The notes below the pieces were generated by a model that saw only the letters and a list, made by a program, of their open reading frames with translations, made no database searches and was not told where the DNA came from. Positions 51,425 to 59,662 of a DNA stretch of 64,000 nt are shown here, piece by piece. This stretch comes from Nitrosospira briensis C-128. Lineage in GTDB: Bacteria > Pseudomonadota > Gammaproteobacteria > Burkholderiales > Nitrosomonadaceae. Position numbers and translations under genes: made by a program. Each line of letters begins with the position of its first letter. The first letter of the stretch is position 1. Where the stretch lies: contig NZ_CP012371.1 in NCBI RefSeq assembly GCF_000619905.2, positions 2,604,001 through 2,668,000 of the forward strand, given 5' to 3'.

Positions 51425-51510
51425 TTCCATGCCTCAAAAGCGTAAATCATCAGCCACGTTTCAGCACAAGCGATCAGAAACAACAGGGCGACGAAGGCTT
51501 TTTCTTTCAT
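51421..51510 (-). CDS. 29-residue membrane peptide in lysis module
   Basis: A tiny gene with one hydrophobic helix (AFVALLFLIACAETWLMIYAF). Its ATG overlaps the endolysin stop (ATGA) and its stop overlaps the next ATG (ATGA), so it is tightly coupled on both sides, which is the main evidence for coding. It could modulate the holin; function unknown. Confidence 0.5.
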   Translation of the reverse strand: MKEKAFVALLFLIACAETWLMIYAFEAWK

Positions 51511-52013
51511 GCCCTACCCTCGCATATCGCACGCTCTTCGGCCCGCCTCTTTACCAGGCCCGGCAATACCTTTCTGCCTGGTCCATACTTGAAAGCCTCG
51601 ATGCGTTCGCAGGCCTCCGCATACCGCTCGGCATTGATCAGATCGATAAGATTGGGCGGTTTTCCCGGCAGAGCTTTCCGGCAGAATGTAGGGACGCCCA
51701 CGTTGTAGGCGAGACTCACGTATGCGCCGAACTCGTGCTGATACAACGGCGCCGTCACGCACCGCCGCACGCCCTGCGCATAGACACTATCGATCTCCAT
51801 AAGCAGGGTTTGCAGAGAGCGCACCGGTGTGGTTTTATCGCCCATCTTGACCCCGGCAGTCGTGCCATATCCAATAGTCGGCACATCGCCGGGCACAGGA
51901 ATGTATGCCTCACCCTTGTAGCCTTCATGCGCGGCGATGCCCACGAGCGTGGATGCGGCCAGCGCCATAACAGCCACAGCTGAGCGAACTTGCGTGGTGG
52001 ATGGTTTAATCAT
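51507..52013 (-). CDS. phage lysozyme (GH24 endolysin, probable SAR type)
   Basis: Muramidase that cuts the peptidoglycan backbone, 168 residues. The catalytic Glu-Asp-Thr triad is read in AHEGYKGEAYIPVPGDVPTIGYGTT in two parts: Glu in AHEGYKG, then Asp and Thr in PGDVPTIGYGTT. The N-terminal hydrophobic segment AVAVMALAASTLVGIAA is weakly hydrophobic with Ala/Gly content, as in signal-arrest-release endolysins, so export could be Sec-dependent with release at membrane depolarisation. ATGA overlaps on both sides. Confidence 0.9.
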   Translation of the reverse strand: MIKPSTTQVRSAVAVMALAASTLVGIAAHEGYKGEAYIPVPGDVPTIGYGTTAGVKMGDKTTPVRSLQTLLMEIDSVYAQGVRRCVTAPLYQHEFGAYVSLAYNVGVPTFCRKALPGKPPNLIDLINAERYAEACERIEAFKYGPGRKVLPGLVKRRAEERAICEGRA

Positions 52014-52144
52014 GACATCGCAATATCTATGCTGACGTGTTCAATCAGCCATGACACTAGCCAGAAACCTCCGGCGCCAAATAGCGCGCAGATGATCGCA
52101 AACTTTATAACCATGCGCGTAAAGTCACCTGAGTTCATCCACAT
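52010..52144 (-). CDS. 44-residue membrane protein, candidate holin or pinholin
   Basis: Short gene with one strong helix (VIKFAIICALFGAGGFWLVSWLI) and charged ends. AAGGAG lies 8 bases before the ATG at 52144. Its stop overlaps the endolysin ATG (ATGA). A second in-frame ATG at 52138 would overlap the upstream stop. With a SAR-type endolysin next to it, a pinholin-like role is plausible but unproven. Confidence 0.6.
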   Translation of the reverse strand: MWMNSGDFTRMVIKFAIICALFGAGGFWLVSWLIEHVSIDIAMS

Positions 52145-52323
52145 TTTTTTGTCTCCTTAAGCTTTTCTATCACCCGCCAAATCCCAAGACATGCTTGCGT
52201 GACCATATATGTCGCAGTGGCAATAGTGATGATGTCGGGCAGCGCCCCGATGATGTACGTGTACGCGACGGCGATTACGCCGGGAGAGGATTTTGCTGCT
52301 ATAGCCGCCGTCTCATTCCGCAT
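52135..52323 (-). CDS. 62-residue membrane protein, holin candidate
   Basis: One or two hydrophobic helices (VAYTYIIGALPDIITIATATYMVTQACLGIW in two parts) and a basic C-terminus KKLKETKK-like (IEKLKETKKCG), the charge pattern of phage holins. AAGGGGC precedes the ATG. Immediately upstream of the 44-residue gene and endolysin. Confidence 0.6.
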   Translation of the reverse strand: MRNETAAIAAKSSPGVIAVAYTYIIGALPDIITIATATYMVTQACLGIWRVIEKLKETKKCG

Positions 52324-52333
52324 GATTTGCCCC

Positions 52334-52516
52334 TTAGTTCGCAGCCAGTATGCCGAGAATGATCAGCAGCACAGCCGCGGCGCCGGCAAGCTTCAGCCAC
52401 GAAAAACGTGACGCTTGCGCTTTGTCGATCTGGCTATCCACTTTCGCATCGATCTTGTCATTCATTTCCAGCGCTTTCTTTTTTGCTTCATCAACTGCTT
52501 TGTTCACTATCGACAT
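52334..52516 (-). CDS. 60-residue tail-anchored membrane protein
   Basis: Charged helical N-terminus (KAVDEAKKKALEMNDKIDAK) followed by a single C-terminal helix (AGAAAVLLIILGILAAN), so it would be tail-anchored. GGAGA precedes the ATG. Lies in the lysis region; could be an antiholin or a membrane accessory protein. Not a recognised family. Confidence 0.55.
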   Translation of the reverse strand: MSIVNKAVDEAKKKALEMNDKIDAKVDSQIDKAQASRFSWLKLAGAAAVLLIILGILAAN

Positions 52517-52528
52517 TTTCGAATCTCC

Positions 52529-52554
52529 ATAAAAAAGCCGCCCTGAAGGCGGCT
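52529..52554 (-). terminator. probable terminator hairpin GCCGCC...GGCGGC
   Basis: AAAAAGCCGCCCTGAAGGCGGCTT: stem AGCCGCC / GGCGGCT around CTGAA, with an A-run on the plus strand that becomes a T-run on the minus strand, 24 bases after the 88-residue gene's stop. Fits rho-independent termination of minus-strand transcription. Confidence 0.7.
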
Positions 52555-52576
52555 TGGTATTCTCAGTGGCTGGCGA

Positions 52577-52843
52577 TCAGTTCGATGCCTGGGAAAAATC
52601 GACGTAGTACTTCTGGCCGCGCTCGAATTGACCGAAGAGAGCTGGATTGTTCACCGTGATGGATAGATCGGCCTGCGGGCTCCACTTGGCATACGTGTTG
52701 TCCTCGTCGGAGCCGTCTACGGGGTAGCCGTTGGGCCGGGACACGGCACGGAAGGACAGGCGCTCGCCGGTCTTCTCACCATCAGGACCGCTCTTAAACT
52801 CTTCAACGTTGGCCACTACCATCTTTGCGCGCATCTTAGTCAT
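52577..52843 (-). CDS. hypothetical small phage protein
   Basis: An 88-residue soluble protein (TKMRAKMVVANVEEFKSG, then SFRAVSRPNGYPVDGSDEDN, WSPQADLSITVNNPALFGQF, YYVDFSQASN). Proteins with this pattern are frequent in phages of Proteobacteria, but I know no function. GAAGGAG precedes the ATG, and it is flanked by short hairpin-like repeats of the GCCGCC type on either side (near 52530-52560 and 52870-52895), which may be local terminators. Confidence 0.65.
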   Translation of the reverse strand: MTKMRAKMVVANVEEFKSGPDGEKTGERLSFRAVSRPNGYPVDGSDEDNTYAKWSPQADLSITVNNPALFGQFERGQKYYVDFSQASN

Positions 52844-52869
52844 TGGTATTGCTCCTTCTAGGTTGGGAA

Positions 52870-52894
52870 ATAAAAAAGCCGCTCAAGGCGGCTC
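52870..52894 (-). terminator. probable terminator hairpin after the tail-fibre transcript
   Basis: AAAAAAGCCGCTCAAGGCGGCT: stem AGCCGC / GCGGCT around a short loop with T-run on the minus strand, just past the stop of the 62-residue gene at 52916. It would end the long tail transcript. Confidence 0.7.
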
Positions 52895-52915
52895 GGTGTT
52901 CAAAAATCCTATCTG

Positions 52916-53104
52916 TTAACCAGCTAAAATCACTGTTTCGGTACCTGGGTCAACCCCTGCAATTTCCTCTATGTTTCTTGTTTCGGTGGGAATAGAGTTA
53001 TAGCCATCAGGTGTATTAAGGGTAAGCGTCATAGGGTTATCTGTAGTGATTATCATTTTTACATCACCAGATGATGCGTCATAAATGATATGGTTTTGTT
53101 TCAT
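52916..53104 (-). CDS. hypothetical 62-residue phage protein
   Basis: Small acidic protein (MKQNHIIYDASSGDVKMIIT, ending AGVDPGTETVILAG). Its ATG overlaps the stop of the fibre-like gene (ATGA). No family recognised. Last gene of the coupled tail series; a terminator-like hairpin follows. Confidence 0.6.
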   Translation of the reverse strand: MKQNHIIYDASSGDVKMIITTDNPMTLTLNTPDGYNSIPTETRNIEEIAGVDPGTETVILAG

Positions 53105-54093
53105 CTCTTTATTTCCTCCAGAATGAGAGTTTTCACAACAGATAAATTATTGATTGACCAGGATGTGTTATCCCTAACTAAAGCCCAATCCAAAGTTATG
53201 TCATAGAGTTTTCCAGCCACTGAATTCACTGGTATTCTGTAGCGAAAAGGAAAGGTGTGAGTAAGACAATAAGTTCCGCTTATGGTGAATCGATCCGTTA
53301 TTTGATTCAAGGTAAGAATAGTAGAGGCCGACTTTATAACGTAATAAGTGACACCAGATTGGCCTGTGCTTAAGTAGGCGGTCGATAATGTTATTTGGGT
53401 GTTGCTGTCCACCGACGCTATTAAATATCGTGTCTTACCTGGCAGGAGAAACAAGCCGCCGGCAGATATATTAGAAAGCCAACTTGTTCCGTTACCTGTC
53501 ACTATCGCAGAGCCATTTGTGACCGTTACCGTGCCTTCGTTGTAAATCGTGTTTTCCGTAAGCATCAGCCTTTGCTGTGCGTTTGCCGATTGCGATGTTC
53601 CGATAGTGCCTATCGATAGATTTGCCAAATGCTGCATTTCAATAACGAAGTCATTGCCGGTGCCAAGGTAGGAATACAAAAATATTCTTTCCCAAGTGCT
53701 GTAGCTTGTTTGAGAGTGTGCCGTAGGATCTTGCGCCCATTCCAGATTGGTGACGGCATTCAGCGCCATGTCTGTGGTCTGCACCAGGAGCGCGGTTGAT
53801 GACACTCCCGCCGTTGCAGACAGCGGAAACCATTCGCCATCAGACCTTCCGTAGATACTTACCGCTCGAATCCAGTAATACCAAGTTTCTCCGTCATTCG
53901 CGTGGGTGAACGAATTATCGTAAACCGTGGCCAGCCTGGAGGCGCTCGCGCGGTCATTCGTTTTCGATGCCCACACTTCGGCGCCGAACAGCCGTGGGTC
54001 ATTTAATGCGGACCACTTCAGCAGGTTACTTTTTAGCGCGGGAGTAGCGGTTAAGCCATCCAAGGTGGGCGCCAATACTGGCTGGATAATCAT
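53101..54093 (-). CDS. putative tail fibre / receptor-binding protein
   Basis: A 330-residue, beta-rich protein rich in Ser, Thr and Asn. The N-terminal part (LKWSALNDPRLFGAEVWASKT, then ETWYYWIRAVSIYGRSDGEWF) resembles a fibronectin-III domain like those of the central hub protein. The middle carries the phage-fibre phrase GTVTVTNGSAIVTGNGTSW with YLIASVDSNTQITLSTAY, a known tip module in fibres. Role in host recognition is inferred from composition and place after the hub gene. It is coupled by ATGA on both sides. Confidence 0.65.
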   Translation of the reverse strand: MIIQPVLAPTLDGLTATPALKSNLLKWSALNDPRLFGAEVWASKTNDRASASRLATVYDNSFTHANDGETWYYWIRAVSIYGRSDGEWFPLSATAGVSSTALLVQTTDMALNAVTNLEWAQDPTAHSQTSYSTWERIFLYSYLGTGNDFVIEMQHLANLSIGTIGTSQSANAQQRLMLTENTIYNEGTVTVTNGSAIVTGNGTSWLSNISAGGLFLLPGKTRYLIASVDSNTQITLSTAYLSTGQSGVTYYVIKSASTILTLNQITDRFTISGTYCLTHTFPFRYRIPVNSVAGKLYDITLDWALVRDNTSWSINNLSVVKTLILEEIKR

Positions 54094-54503
54094 ATGGCTG
54101 CGATGATCTGAGTATGTGGCCGCAACGGGAATGGCGGGATTACATTTATCGTGTAAGAACCGGCGATAGGTGTCGCAAATGAAAACGTTCCAGAGGTAAC
54201 AATCTCCGTTTCCGGCGCCACGGCGCCATCGGGAACAGAAACTGAAACTTCAGTAGGGTTTGGCAGTGAGGTCCCAAGTGTTGCCGTATCGCTTCCATTC
54301 GCCGCAACTTCCGTCTTGTTCCATAGAGCGGTAATCTCGGGACGAGAAGCAACGAGCCCGCCATCAACATATTGCGTGGTGTCGTCAGCCTCGCCTTCAA
54401 TTGCTGTTTCGCCAACTCGAGCTTGATCATCCAACATATCGTCTTGACACTCGCCGGATCGCACAATCGCACCAGTGGTGGTTTCATACACAATGTAATT
54501 CAT
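54090..54503 (-). CDS. hypothetical phage tail-associated protein
   Basis: A 137-residue protein (MNYIVYETTTGAIVRSGECQ; VDGGLVASRPEITALWNKTE; SYTINVIPPFPLRPHTQ) with a beta-rich, Pro/Thr-rich C-terminal half resembling a small immunoglobulin-like domain. Stands between the hub and fibre-like genes with 4-base overlaps on both sides. Likely tail tip accessory; not a recognised family. Confidence 0.6.
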   Translation of the reverse strand: MNYIVYETTTGAIVRSGECQDDMLDDQARVGETAIEGEADDTTQYVDGGLVASRPEITALWNKTEVAANGSDTATLGTSLPNPTEVSVSVPDGAVAPETEIVTSGTFSFATPIAGSYTINVIPPFPLRPHTQIIAAI

Positions 54504-57500
54504 CGCTTTAACTCCATCGCAACAATTGATCTAGCGGAATACTGGCAATTTGCACCACTAGTGGTTTTTATTTCATATGTTTTAGTTCCCGGTGATGAAG
54601 TGTCGACGTAAGGAAAATAAAATGATAAATTTTTTGCAGCTGTATCCGTATAAATAACCTGCTCCCTATATATTTGGACTCCATTCACATAGATAGCAAT
54701 TTCAGAACTGCTCGATGACATTCCATCTAATCCCACTGGCTTTATAAAGCATGAGAAATTCACGAGCATTCGACCGTCTGAAGCTTTATTTACAGATAGA
54801 TACTGTAATGAGCCGCCGGTAATTGGCGCTAATGTATAGGCAGTTCCGACTTGAGTGACCGCATTCGCGCTTATATTGCCGGTCGCGATAATGTCGCCCT
54901 GCACCGTCAAGTTTGTGCCATCCCATAACAGGGCTTTACCTGCCGGATTGCCTACGCTGAATTTATAAGCCTCTCCGGAATACCCGAGGAATAAACCCGT
55001 GCCGGTGTTATAAGCGGTCTGCCCACCCTTGATGTGTCCGGCGCCGTCGAACGTAAAAGTTCCCCCTGTAATCGTGCCCAGGTCCGCACTTATGGAAGAA
55101 AGGTTCGTCACACTCATTTGCCCGGCCGTCACTGAGTTGGCCAGAATATCAGTGCCATCAACCCATGTAACCCAGGCCGCGCCATTCCAACGATGGAGCT
55201 TTTCATCGCTGGTCAAGTAAACTACTTCTCCCTCATGAGTTCCTGCTGTCGGCAGATCCGCTACCGCGATAATGCCGCCAGCAGACAGCGGAATCGCGGT
55301 TATTTCCGAGCTGAAATTCAGACCATCTTTTCCAAACTGGTCATAGAAAGCGACCCTGTAGAATCTGGCAACCCCAGCCGGAAGGCCGTTGAAGGTTTCG
55401 GAATTGTTGGGCCCGTCATATAGCAGATTGCCCGTGCCCGGCGTGAAGCCGCTTGCGATCGATCCATATACCAACATGCCGCCATAGTCTGTATCTGCGG
55501 GCAACGTGGCGGCAATGGTAGTATTACCTATGCCGGCGGTTGCGGAAAGTCCCGCGGGCGCCGCTATCTGGGGGTTGGTTACCGTGAGAGTTGCTGCACT
55601 CACTGATGAGCCATTCCCGGACATGGCGTACAGCTTCAGGTCAACCGAGCGCCAGGGACCGCCGTCGGCCGCCATGTCCTCAAATGTGTATTCGTAGCTG
55701 GTGGATCCGATCCCGCTTACTGTGCGCTTCAGTACGCCGGCTCTCCATACCTCGATTTTGTAGGATGTCGCGCCGGCATATGCGTTCCACTTTACTTTAG
55801 CCCCGGTGCCCGTGAATGCCTGCTCCAATGCGAAGCCGGTAATAGTCCCGAGGTAGGACCCGGTTACCGCGTACGGCGTGGCGGTGAGTTCGGCCAAATC
55901 TTGTGCCGCCAGCCCATAAACATTAACTGACCGTAGCTTGATATAGATCGTGGTACCGATCATTTCCGGGTCATAGTCATACTTGAATATAGCCTGATCA
56001 AGCCGGGCAAATCGGGTCCCCGCTGTCCAGGCGGCTTTGCTCGATCCATACGCGCCACGTCGCAAGCTGGTCAAGTTGTAGTGATACGGCGAGGTCAAGT
56101 TGGCGGTCTGGAACGAGACCAGCTCATTGCCTATCAGACACAGCGTATTGAGCTGATCCCGGTCAGCCAATGTGCCGCCCGTCAATACAGCCTTTGACGC
56201 TGTCACATCAACTACCAGTGCGTTTGTAACGTCAGGATCAGATCCGTTGGCCAGCGCGCCGGTGCCGTGCCGTGCCGGTCCGGAAATCAACCCAACCCGT
56301 GAATAGGTGGCGTTGTCCCTCGATACCCAAACCTCGCAGCTACCCCAATTGACACCGCCTGATGTCGCCATCCAAATCTGGGGAGTAACTGACAAGGATG
56401 TAGGAGGCTCGAAAATAACCGGTGCGTTTGAGTCTCCCGGAGATACGTTGTAATCCGCGCTATATCCGCCGACTACCTGGCTTGAGTAAACCGCGCTCGA
56501 GCTCACGCCGGACAAAACTTCTTCGGCCTTGACGGACAGCGCCCCGTCCTCGTCTTCCTCGATTTCCGTGATTCTGACCGGGGTCCGGTTTAGCCCGAGA
56601 GCGGGATCTGTCAGTGTGACGATGTCCATCGGCTCAAGCCTGGCGTATTTCCAGCCAAGGCGGAACTCGTACGTGTTGCGCTGGTACAGGTCGCGCTGGC
56701 CGATCAGCTGTACTACGGTCCTAGCAACGGCTGGGTCGGCGATCTCATCCAGGTTTATTGGGTTCCCCGACCTGAGCCCGTACATCTCGATCGCCCCTTG
56801 ATCCTTGAACTCGGCGGGCTCCTCCGCGTATTGGTTCGCGCGGTTGAAAAACTTTATGTTGATCTGGTTGAAAGCGTCTGCCTGAGTGCTGCGTCGCGCT
56901 CTGACAGGGTCATCATTGTCCAGGAAATCATCATCTGCCAAGTCGTATTGCGGGGTCAGGTCCGGGGTGTAGGTCTCCCCATTACCAGTGACGGCGGCAT
57001 CGCCATAAGGCACAACCCGGAACCGATCTTCCGACCACACCGCATTGCTATTGCCGAGCTGCAGCAGGCGTTCAATTACTCCGTGCGCAGTTTCTTGCTG
57101 CGTATAGGCTGGGGAAATAAATATCCCGCTGGCCACGCAGAATCGAGAATACTGAGTCAGGTCGCCTATCAGGGATGCAGAAAACCCCATGCCAAAATTT
57201 GCATCTGTCAAAACGTTGAAAAGCACATCCTTGGGGTTTGCATCGACAATCGCGCCGCCGTACTGAAGCAGTCCATCAACCTCAAACGAGTGATTCGGCA
57301 GTGCCGCCTGATCATCGAGCTGGTAGACCGGCGAAAACAAGTATGCCGTGCCGCGGTACCCGAGCGCCTGGTCAAGGTGGTTCGTGCTCATGTACGGCGG
57401 CGCGGACTGCGAATATGACCCGGTGTACAGGGACAGATTCAGGTCGGAAGTATTATGGATTTCCTTACCTTGCCAAATCGTCCGGATGCCGATTATCGGT

Positions 57501-57769
57501 CCCTCACATAAACCGATGATAACCGCAGCTTGATAGCTGTAAGTCGTGGATTTTTGGTTGCCGCCAGCGCCACCCTTGCCACCGGCCGACTGCTTCGCGG
57601 TGTGCGCGACCGGCGTAAAGTCCCCGTACCAGAGCAGGTTTCCTGCCACTCGGGCGCGCCCGAAAACAACCGGCACCACGCTGCCGTATGCAGACGTCTG
57701 CAATCTGACCGACGCGATAATCGGTGTTACGTTGTTCTTCTGTTTTATTCCACCGAAAAAACCGCTCAC
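54500..57769 (-). CDS. phage central tail hub / host specificity protein (gpJ-like)
   Basis: A 1089-residue tail tip protein. The N-terminal third (GSVVPVVFGRARVAGNLLWY, AAVIIGLCEGPIIGI, VIERLLQLGNSNAVWSEDRF) matches the phage hub family also known from GTA gene g15, followed by a TIGR-type tail domain (YEFRLGWKYARLEPMDIVTLTD in parts). Several fibronectin-III-like domains follow, then a tip region and beta-rich C-terminus (KAIL-type TGNISANAVTQVGTAYT). GTG start overlaps the stop of the NlpC/P60 gene. It would seal the tail and touch the receptor. Confidence 0.85.
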   Translation of the reverse strand: MSGFFGGIKQKNNVTPIIASVRLQTSAYGSVVPVVFGRARVAGNLLWYGDFTPVAHTAKQSAGGKGGAGGNQKSTTYSYQAAVIIGLCEGPIIGIRTIWQGKEIHNTSDLNLSLYTGSYSQSAPPYMSTNHLDQALGYRGTAYLFSPVYQLDDQAALPNHSFEVDGLLQYGGAIVDANPKDVLFNVLTDANFGMGFSASLIGDLTQYSRFCVASGIFISPAYTQQETAHGVIERLLQLGNSNAVWSEDRFRVVPYGDAAVTGNGETYTPDLTPQYDLADDDFLDNDDPVRARRSTQADAFNQINIKFFNRANQYAEEPAEFKDQGAIEMYGLRSGNPINLDEIADPAVARTVVQLIGQRDLYQRNTYEFRLGWKYARLEPMDIVTLTDPALGLNRTPVRITEIEEDEDGALSVKAEEVLSGVSSSAVYSSQVVGGYSADYNVSPGDSNAPVIFEPPTSLSVTPQIWMATSGGVNWGSCEVWVSRDNATYSRVGLISGPARHGTGALANGSDPDVTNALVVDVTASKAVLTGGTLADRDQLNTLCLIGNELVSFQTANLTSPYHYNLTSLRRGAYGSSKAAWTAGTRFARLDQAIFKYDYDPEMIGTTIYIKLRSVNVYGLAAQDLAELTATPYAVTGSYLGTITGFALEQAFTGTGAKVKWNAYAGATSYKIEVWRAGVLKRTVSGIGSTSYEYTFEDMAADGGPWRSVDLKLYAMSGNGSSVSAATLTVTNPQIAAPAGLSATAGIGNTTIAATLPADTDYGGMLVYGSIASGFTPGTGNLLYDGPNNSETFNGLPAGVARFYRVAFYDQFGKDGLNFSSEITAIPLSAGGIIAVADLPTAGTHEGEVVYLTSDEKLHRWNGAAWVTWVDGTDILANSVTAGQMSVTNLSSISADLGTITGGTFTFDGAGHIKGGQTAYNTGTGLFLGYSGEAYKFSVGNPAGKALLWDGTNLTVQGDIIATGNISANAVTQVGTAYTLAPITGGSLQYLSVNKASDGRMLVNFSCFIKPVGLDGMSSSSSEIAIYVNGVQIYREQVIYTDTAAKNLSFYFPYVDTSSPGTKTYEIKTTSGANCQYSARSIVAMELKR

Positions 57770-58197
57770 GCCAAGCCCCTTAATCGATAGATCCCGGCAT
57801 GCCGATCGGCGAGCGGTCCACGCGAGGCGTCCGATATGATGACCATGCGCTCGTCTTTATAAGCGTGGATGATGAGCGGCCACTCGACAACGATGGATCC
57901 GTGCGAGGCCGTCCGGCCAAACCGGAACATGGCGATGTCACCAGGGAGCGGATCCTGATCGGTTAAATCCGCGTAGTTTTTCAGGACATTCAGGAAGCGT
58001 GGTTCATCCCTGTGTATGTGCCAATCCGGCGGGTATTCACCCAGGTCAATGCGGGGAATAAATCCTGCATCGGCGAAAACTTCTACCAAAAAATATGCAC
58101 AGTCCACGCCCGCGCCTTTGACACGGCCCTGATGGTGCCATGGGGTTTTCAACCACGTCCGCGCTTGGTCGACAATGGCGACACGTTTATTACTCAT
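57766..58197 (-). CDS. NlpC/P60 family tail peptidase
   Basis: A 143-residue cysteine peptidase that would cut peptidoglycan cross-links during genome entry. Catalytic Cys is in GAGVDCAYFLVEV, the His in TASHGSIVVEW. It matches the TIGR02219/GTA g14 type. ATG overlaps the preceding stop (ATGA), GTG of the hub overlaps its own stop. Confidence 0.85.
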   Translation of the reverse strand: MSNKRVAIVDQARTWLKTPWHHQGRVKGAGVDCAYFLVEVFADAGFIPRIDLGEYPPDWHIHRDEPRFLNVLKNYADLTDQDPLPGDIAMFRFGRTASHGSIVVEWPLIIHAYKDERMVIISDASRGPLADRHAGIYRLRGLA

Positions 58198-59048
58198 AGC
58201 ACTGTTTCCGGTACCGGAATAAATGGGTATCCCCTAAAGTTCGCGAGGTTCGAAAACTTACCAGAACACGTCGATTTCTGCTTATCGCACCCGGCATAGG
58301 CGGCGAATGTGTCACCAATTGCAGGGGGCACCACAAGCGGCAACGCCAGGACTATCACGCCTGGCGTGTATTGTTTGATCGTGCGTGTAATGCCGGCATT
58401 CGCACCGCTGGTGAATTCCATGGTCCCCAAGGAAAAATAACCCGCTGCCTGGGACAGACCGCAATTGATCAAGGTCACAGTCGACCCCGGGGCGACGTTG
58501 GACGCTGTCCTGAAACCCACTTTATTTAGCGTACAGCCGCTGTCATAAAGTGTATGCAGGCACCCGGGCTGATACATGTCCCGCGGCCATTGCTGATTGA
58601 GCTTTTCCAGATCGGATTTAACAGTAAGTCGCGCTTCAGTACGGCCAACTTCTATATCCGCAACGTTGCCCGAAAACGCCCACAGCTTGCCCGCGCTGGT
58701 ATCGCCAAAAGTGGGCATGAAGGCGCGCTCAACCAGTACGTGCGCGCCGCTCAGATCTCCGCTTCGCGCAGCTTGCAGCCACGGCTTGCCGTTCAGGAGC
58801 GTCGTGCTATCGGCAAAGATTGACATATCCATGGTTTGCACTTCCAGTCCGGCTTTGTTGGAAATTTTGCCGCGAGTGATTATCGGACCGTCGCTACTGA
58901 AAGTATTCCCGCCCACTGTGAGATCGGCATCCGCTCCGGTGTAGCGGGCAACGAACCCGCCGACCAGCGTAAAGGTGTAAAGATCAGCCATGATCACCTG
59001 CTGATTGCTTGCTAGCAGGCTTATCATGGCTGCAGATGCGGTCTTCAT
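58194..59048 (-). CDS. DUF2163 (TIGR02218, phage BR0599) tail tip protein
   Basis: A 284-residue protein. N-terminal DUF2163 (LYTFTLVGGFVARYTGADAD) and C-terminal BR0599 part with the conserved cysteines (YQPGCLHTLYDSGCTLNK and YAGCDKQKSTCSGKFSN). These cysteines coordinate a metal cluster in the GTA g13 homologue structure; here the same spacing is seen. Baseplate/hub component between DUF2460 and NlpC genes. Confidence 0.87.
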   Translation of the reverse strand: MKTASAAMISLLASNQQVIMADLYTFTLVGGFVARYTGADADLTVGGNTFSSDGPIITRGKISNKAGLEVQTMDMSIFADSTTLLNGKPWLQAARSGDLSGAHVLVERAFMPTFGDTSAGKLWAFSGNVADIEVGRTEARLTVKSDLEKLNQQWPRDMYQPGCLHTLYDSGCTLNKVGFRTASNVAPGSTVTLINCGLSQAAGYFSLGTMEFTSGANAGITRTIKQYTPGVIVLALPLVVPPAIGDTFAAYAGCDKQKSTCSGKFSNLANFRGYPFIPVPETVL

Positions 59049-59662
59049 ACCTTGTTACCCGGGGCGCCCTTGAACTCGCATTTCTTGAGCTCCCATAGCT
59101 GTTTCATGAATTGATCGAAACCTCCCTCATCCATCATGAACCGGCAGCGGTAATAATATGTTCCGGTCCAGGTAAGAGAGGCAGAGGCAGCGGGTGCGCT
59201 AACAAATGTCACCAGCCCAGTGCTGCTGATGCTGTAATTGGCCGGGCTAGTTTGAGTGACCCCGGCCTTTTTGATATTGGTCAAAATATTGACGTTTTGC
59301 ACCGGCTCAACGAAAGCGTTCCCGCCTGCGCTGATTGCCCGGGTCAGTTGGAATTGAGTCGTGCTTCCATCCCCCACACCGAACTGATAATCAGTGACTG
59401 AACTAAAATCCGGATCGGAATACAGGAACGAATCCCATGAGCCGCGCACAACAAGGAAAAATGCCAATAGCTTTTTTAGGTCATCATTGGAATCGCCGCG
59501 CAGGAACTCATACGACAGCGTGAAGCGCCAGAGAGGGTATGCCTGAAACGATGAACGCAACTCGCGGCCAGAAACGGATTCCTGAATCTTGGTTTTGAAT
59601 ATGGGGTGTTTGCCAGTAGACCACGCAAGCCCCGGCAATGTCGGAAAAACGGTGTTACTCAT
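59045..59662 (-). CDS. DUF2460 (TIGR02217) distal tail protein
   Basis: A 205-residue protein with PGLAWSTGKHPIFKTKIQE near the start, a Dit-like ring protein of the tail tip homologous to GTA g12. The insertion VGDGSTTQFQLTRAISAGG is a beta-rich domain common in phage members. Coupled by ATGA to tape measure and DUF2163 genes. Confidence 0.87.
   Translation of the reverse strand: MSNTVFPTLPGLAWSTGKHPIFKTKIQESVSGRELRSSFQAYPLWRFTLSYEFLRGDSNDDLKKLLAFFLVVRGSWDSFLYSDPDFSSVTDYQFGVGDGSTTQFQLTRAISAGGNAFVEPVQNVNILTNIKKAGVTQTSPANYSISSTGLVTFVSAPAASASLTWTGTYYYRCRFMMDEGGFDQFMKQLWELKKCEFKGAPGNKV

Noticed and set aside
56798-57418. 206-codon plus-strand frame opposite the phage hub gene
   Set aside because: Shadow of the hub gene with no phage-like protein content.
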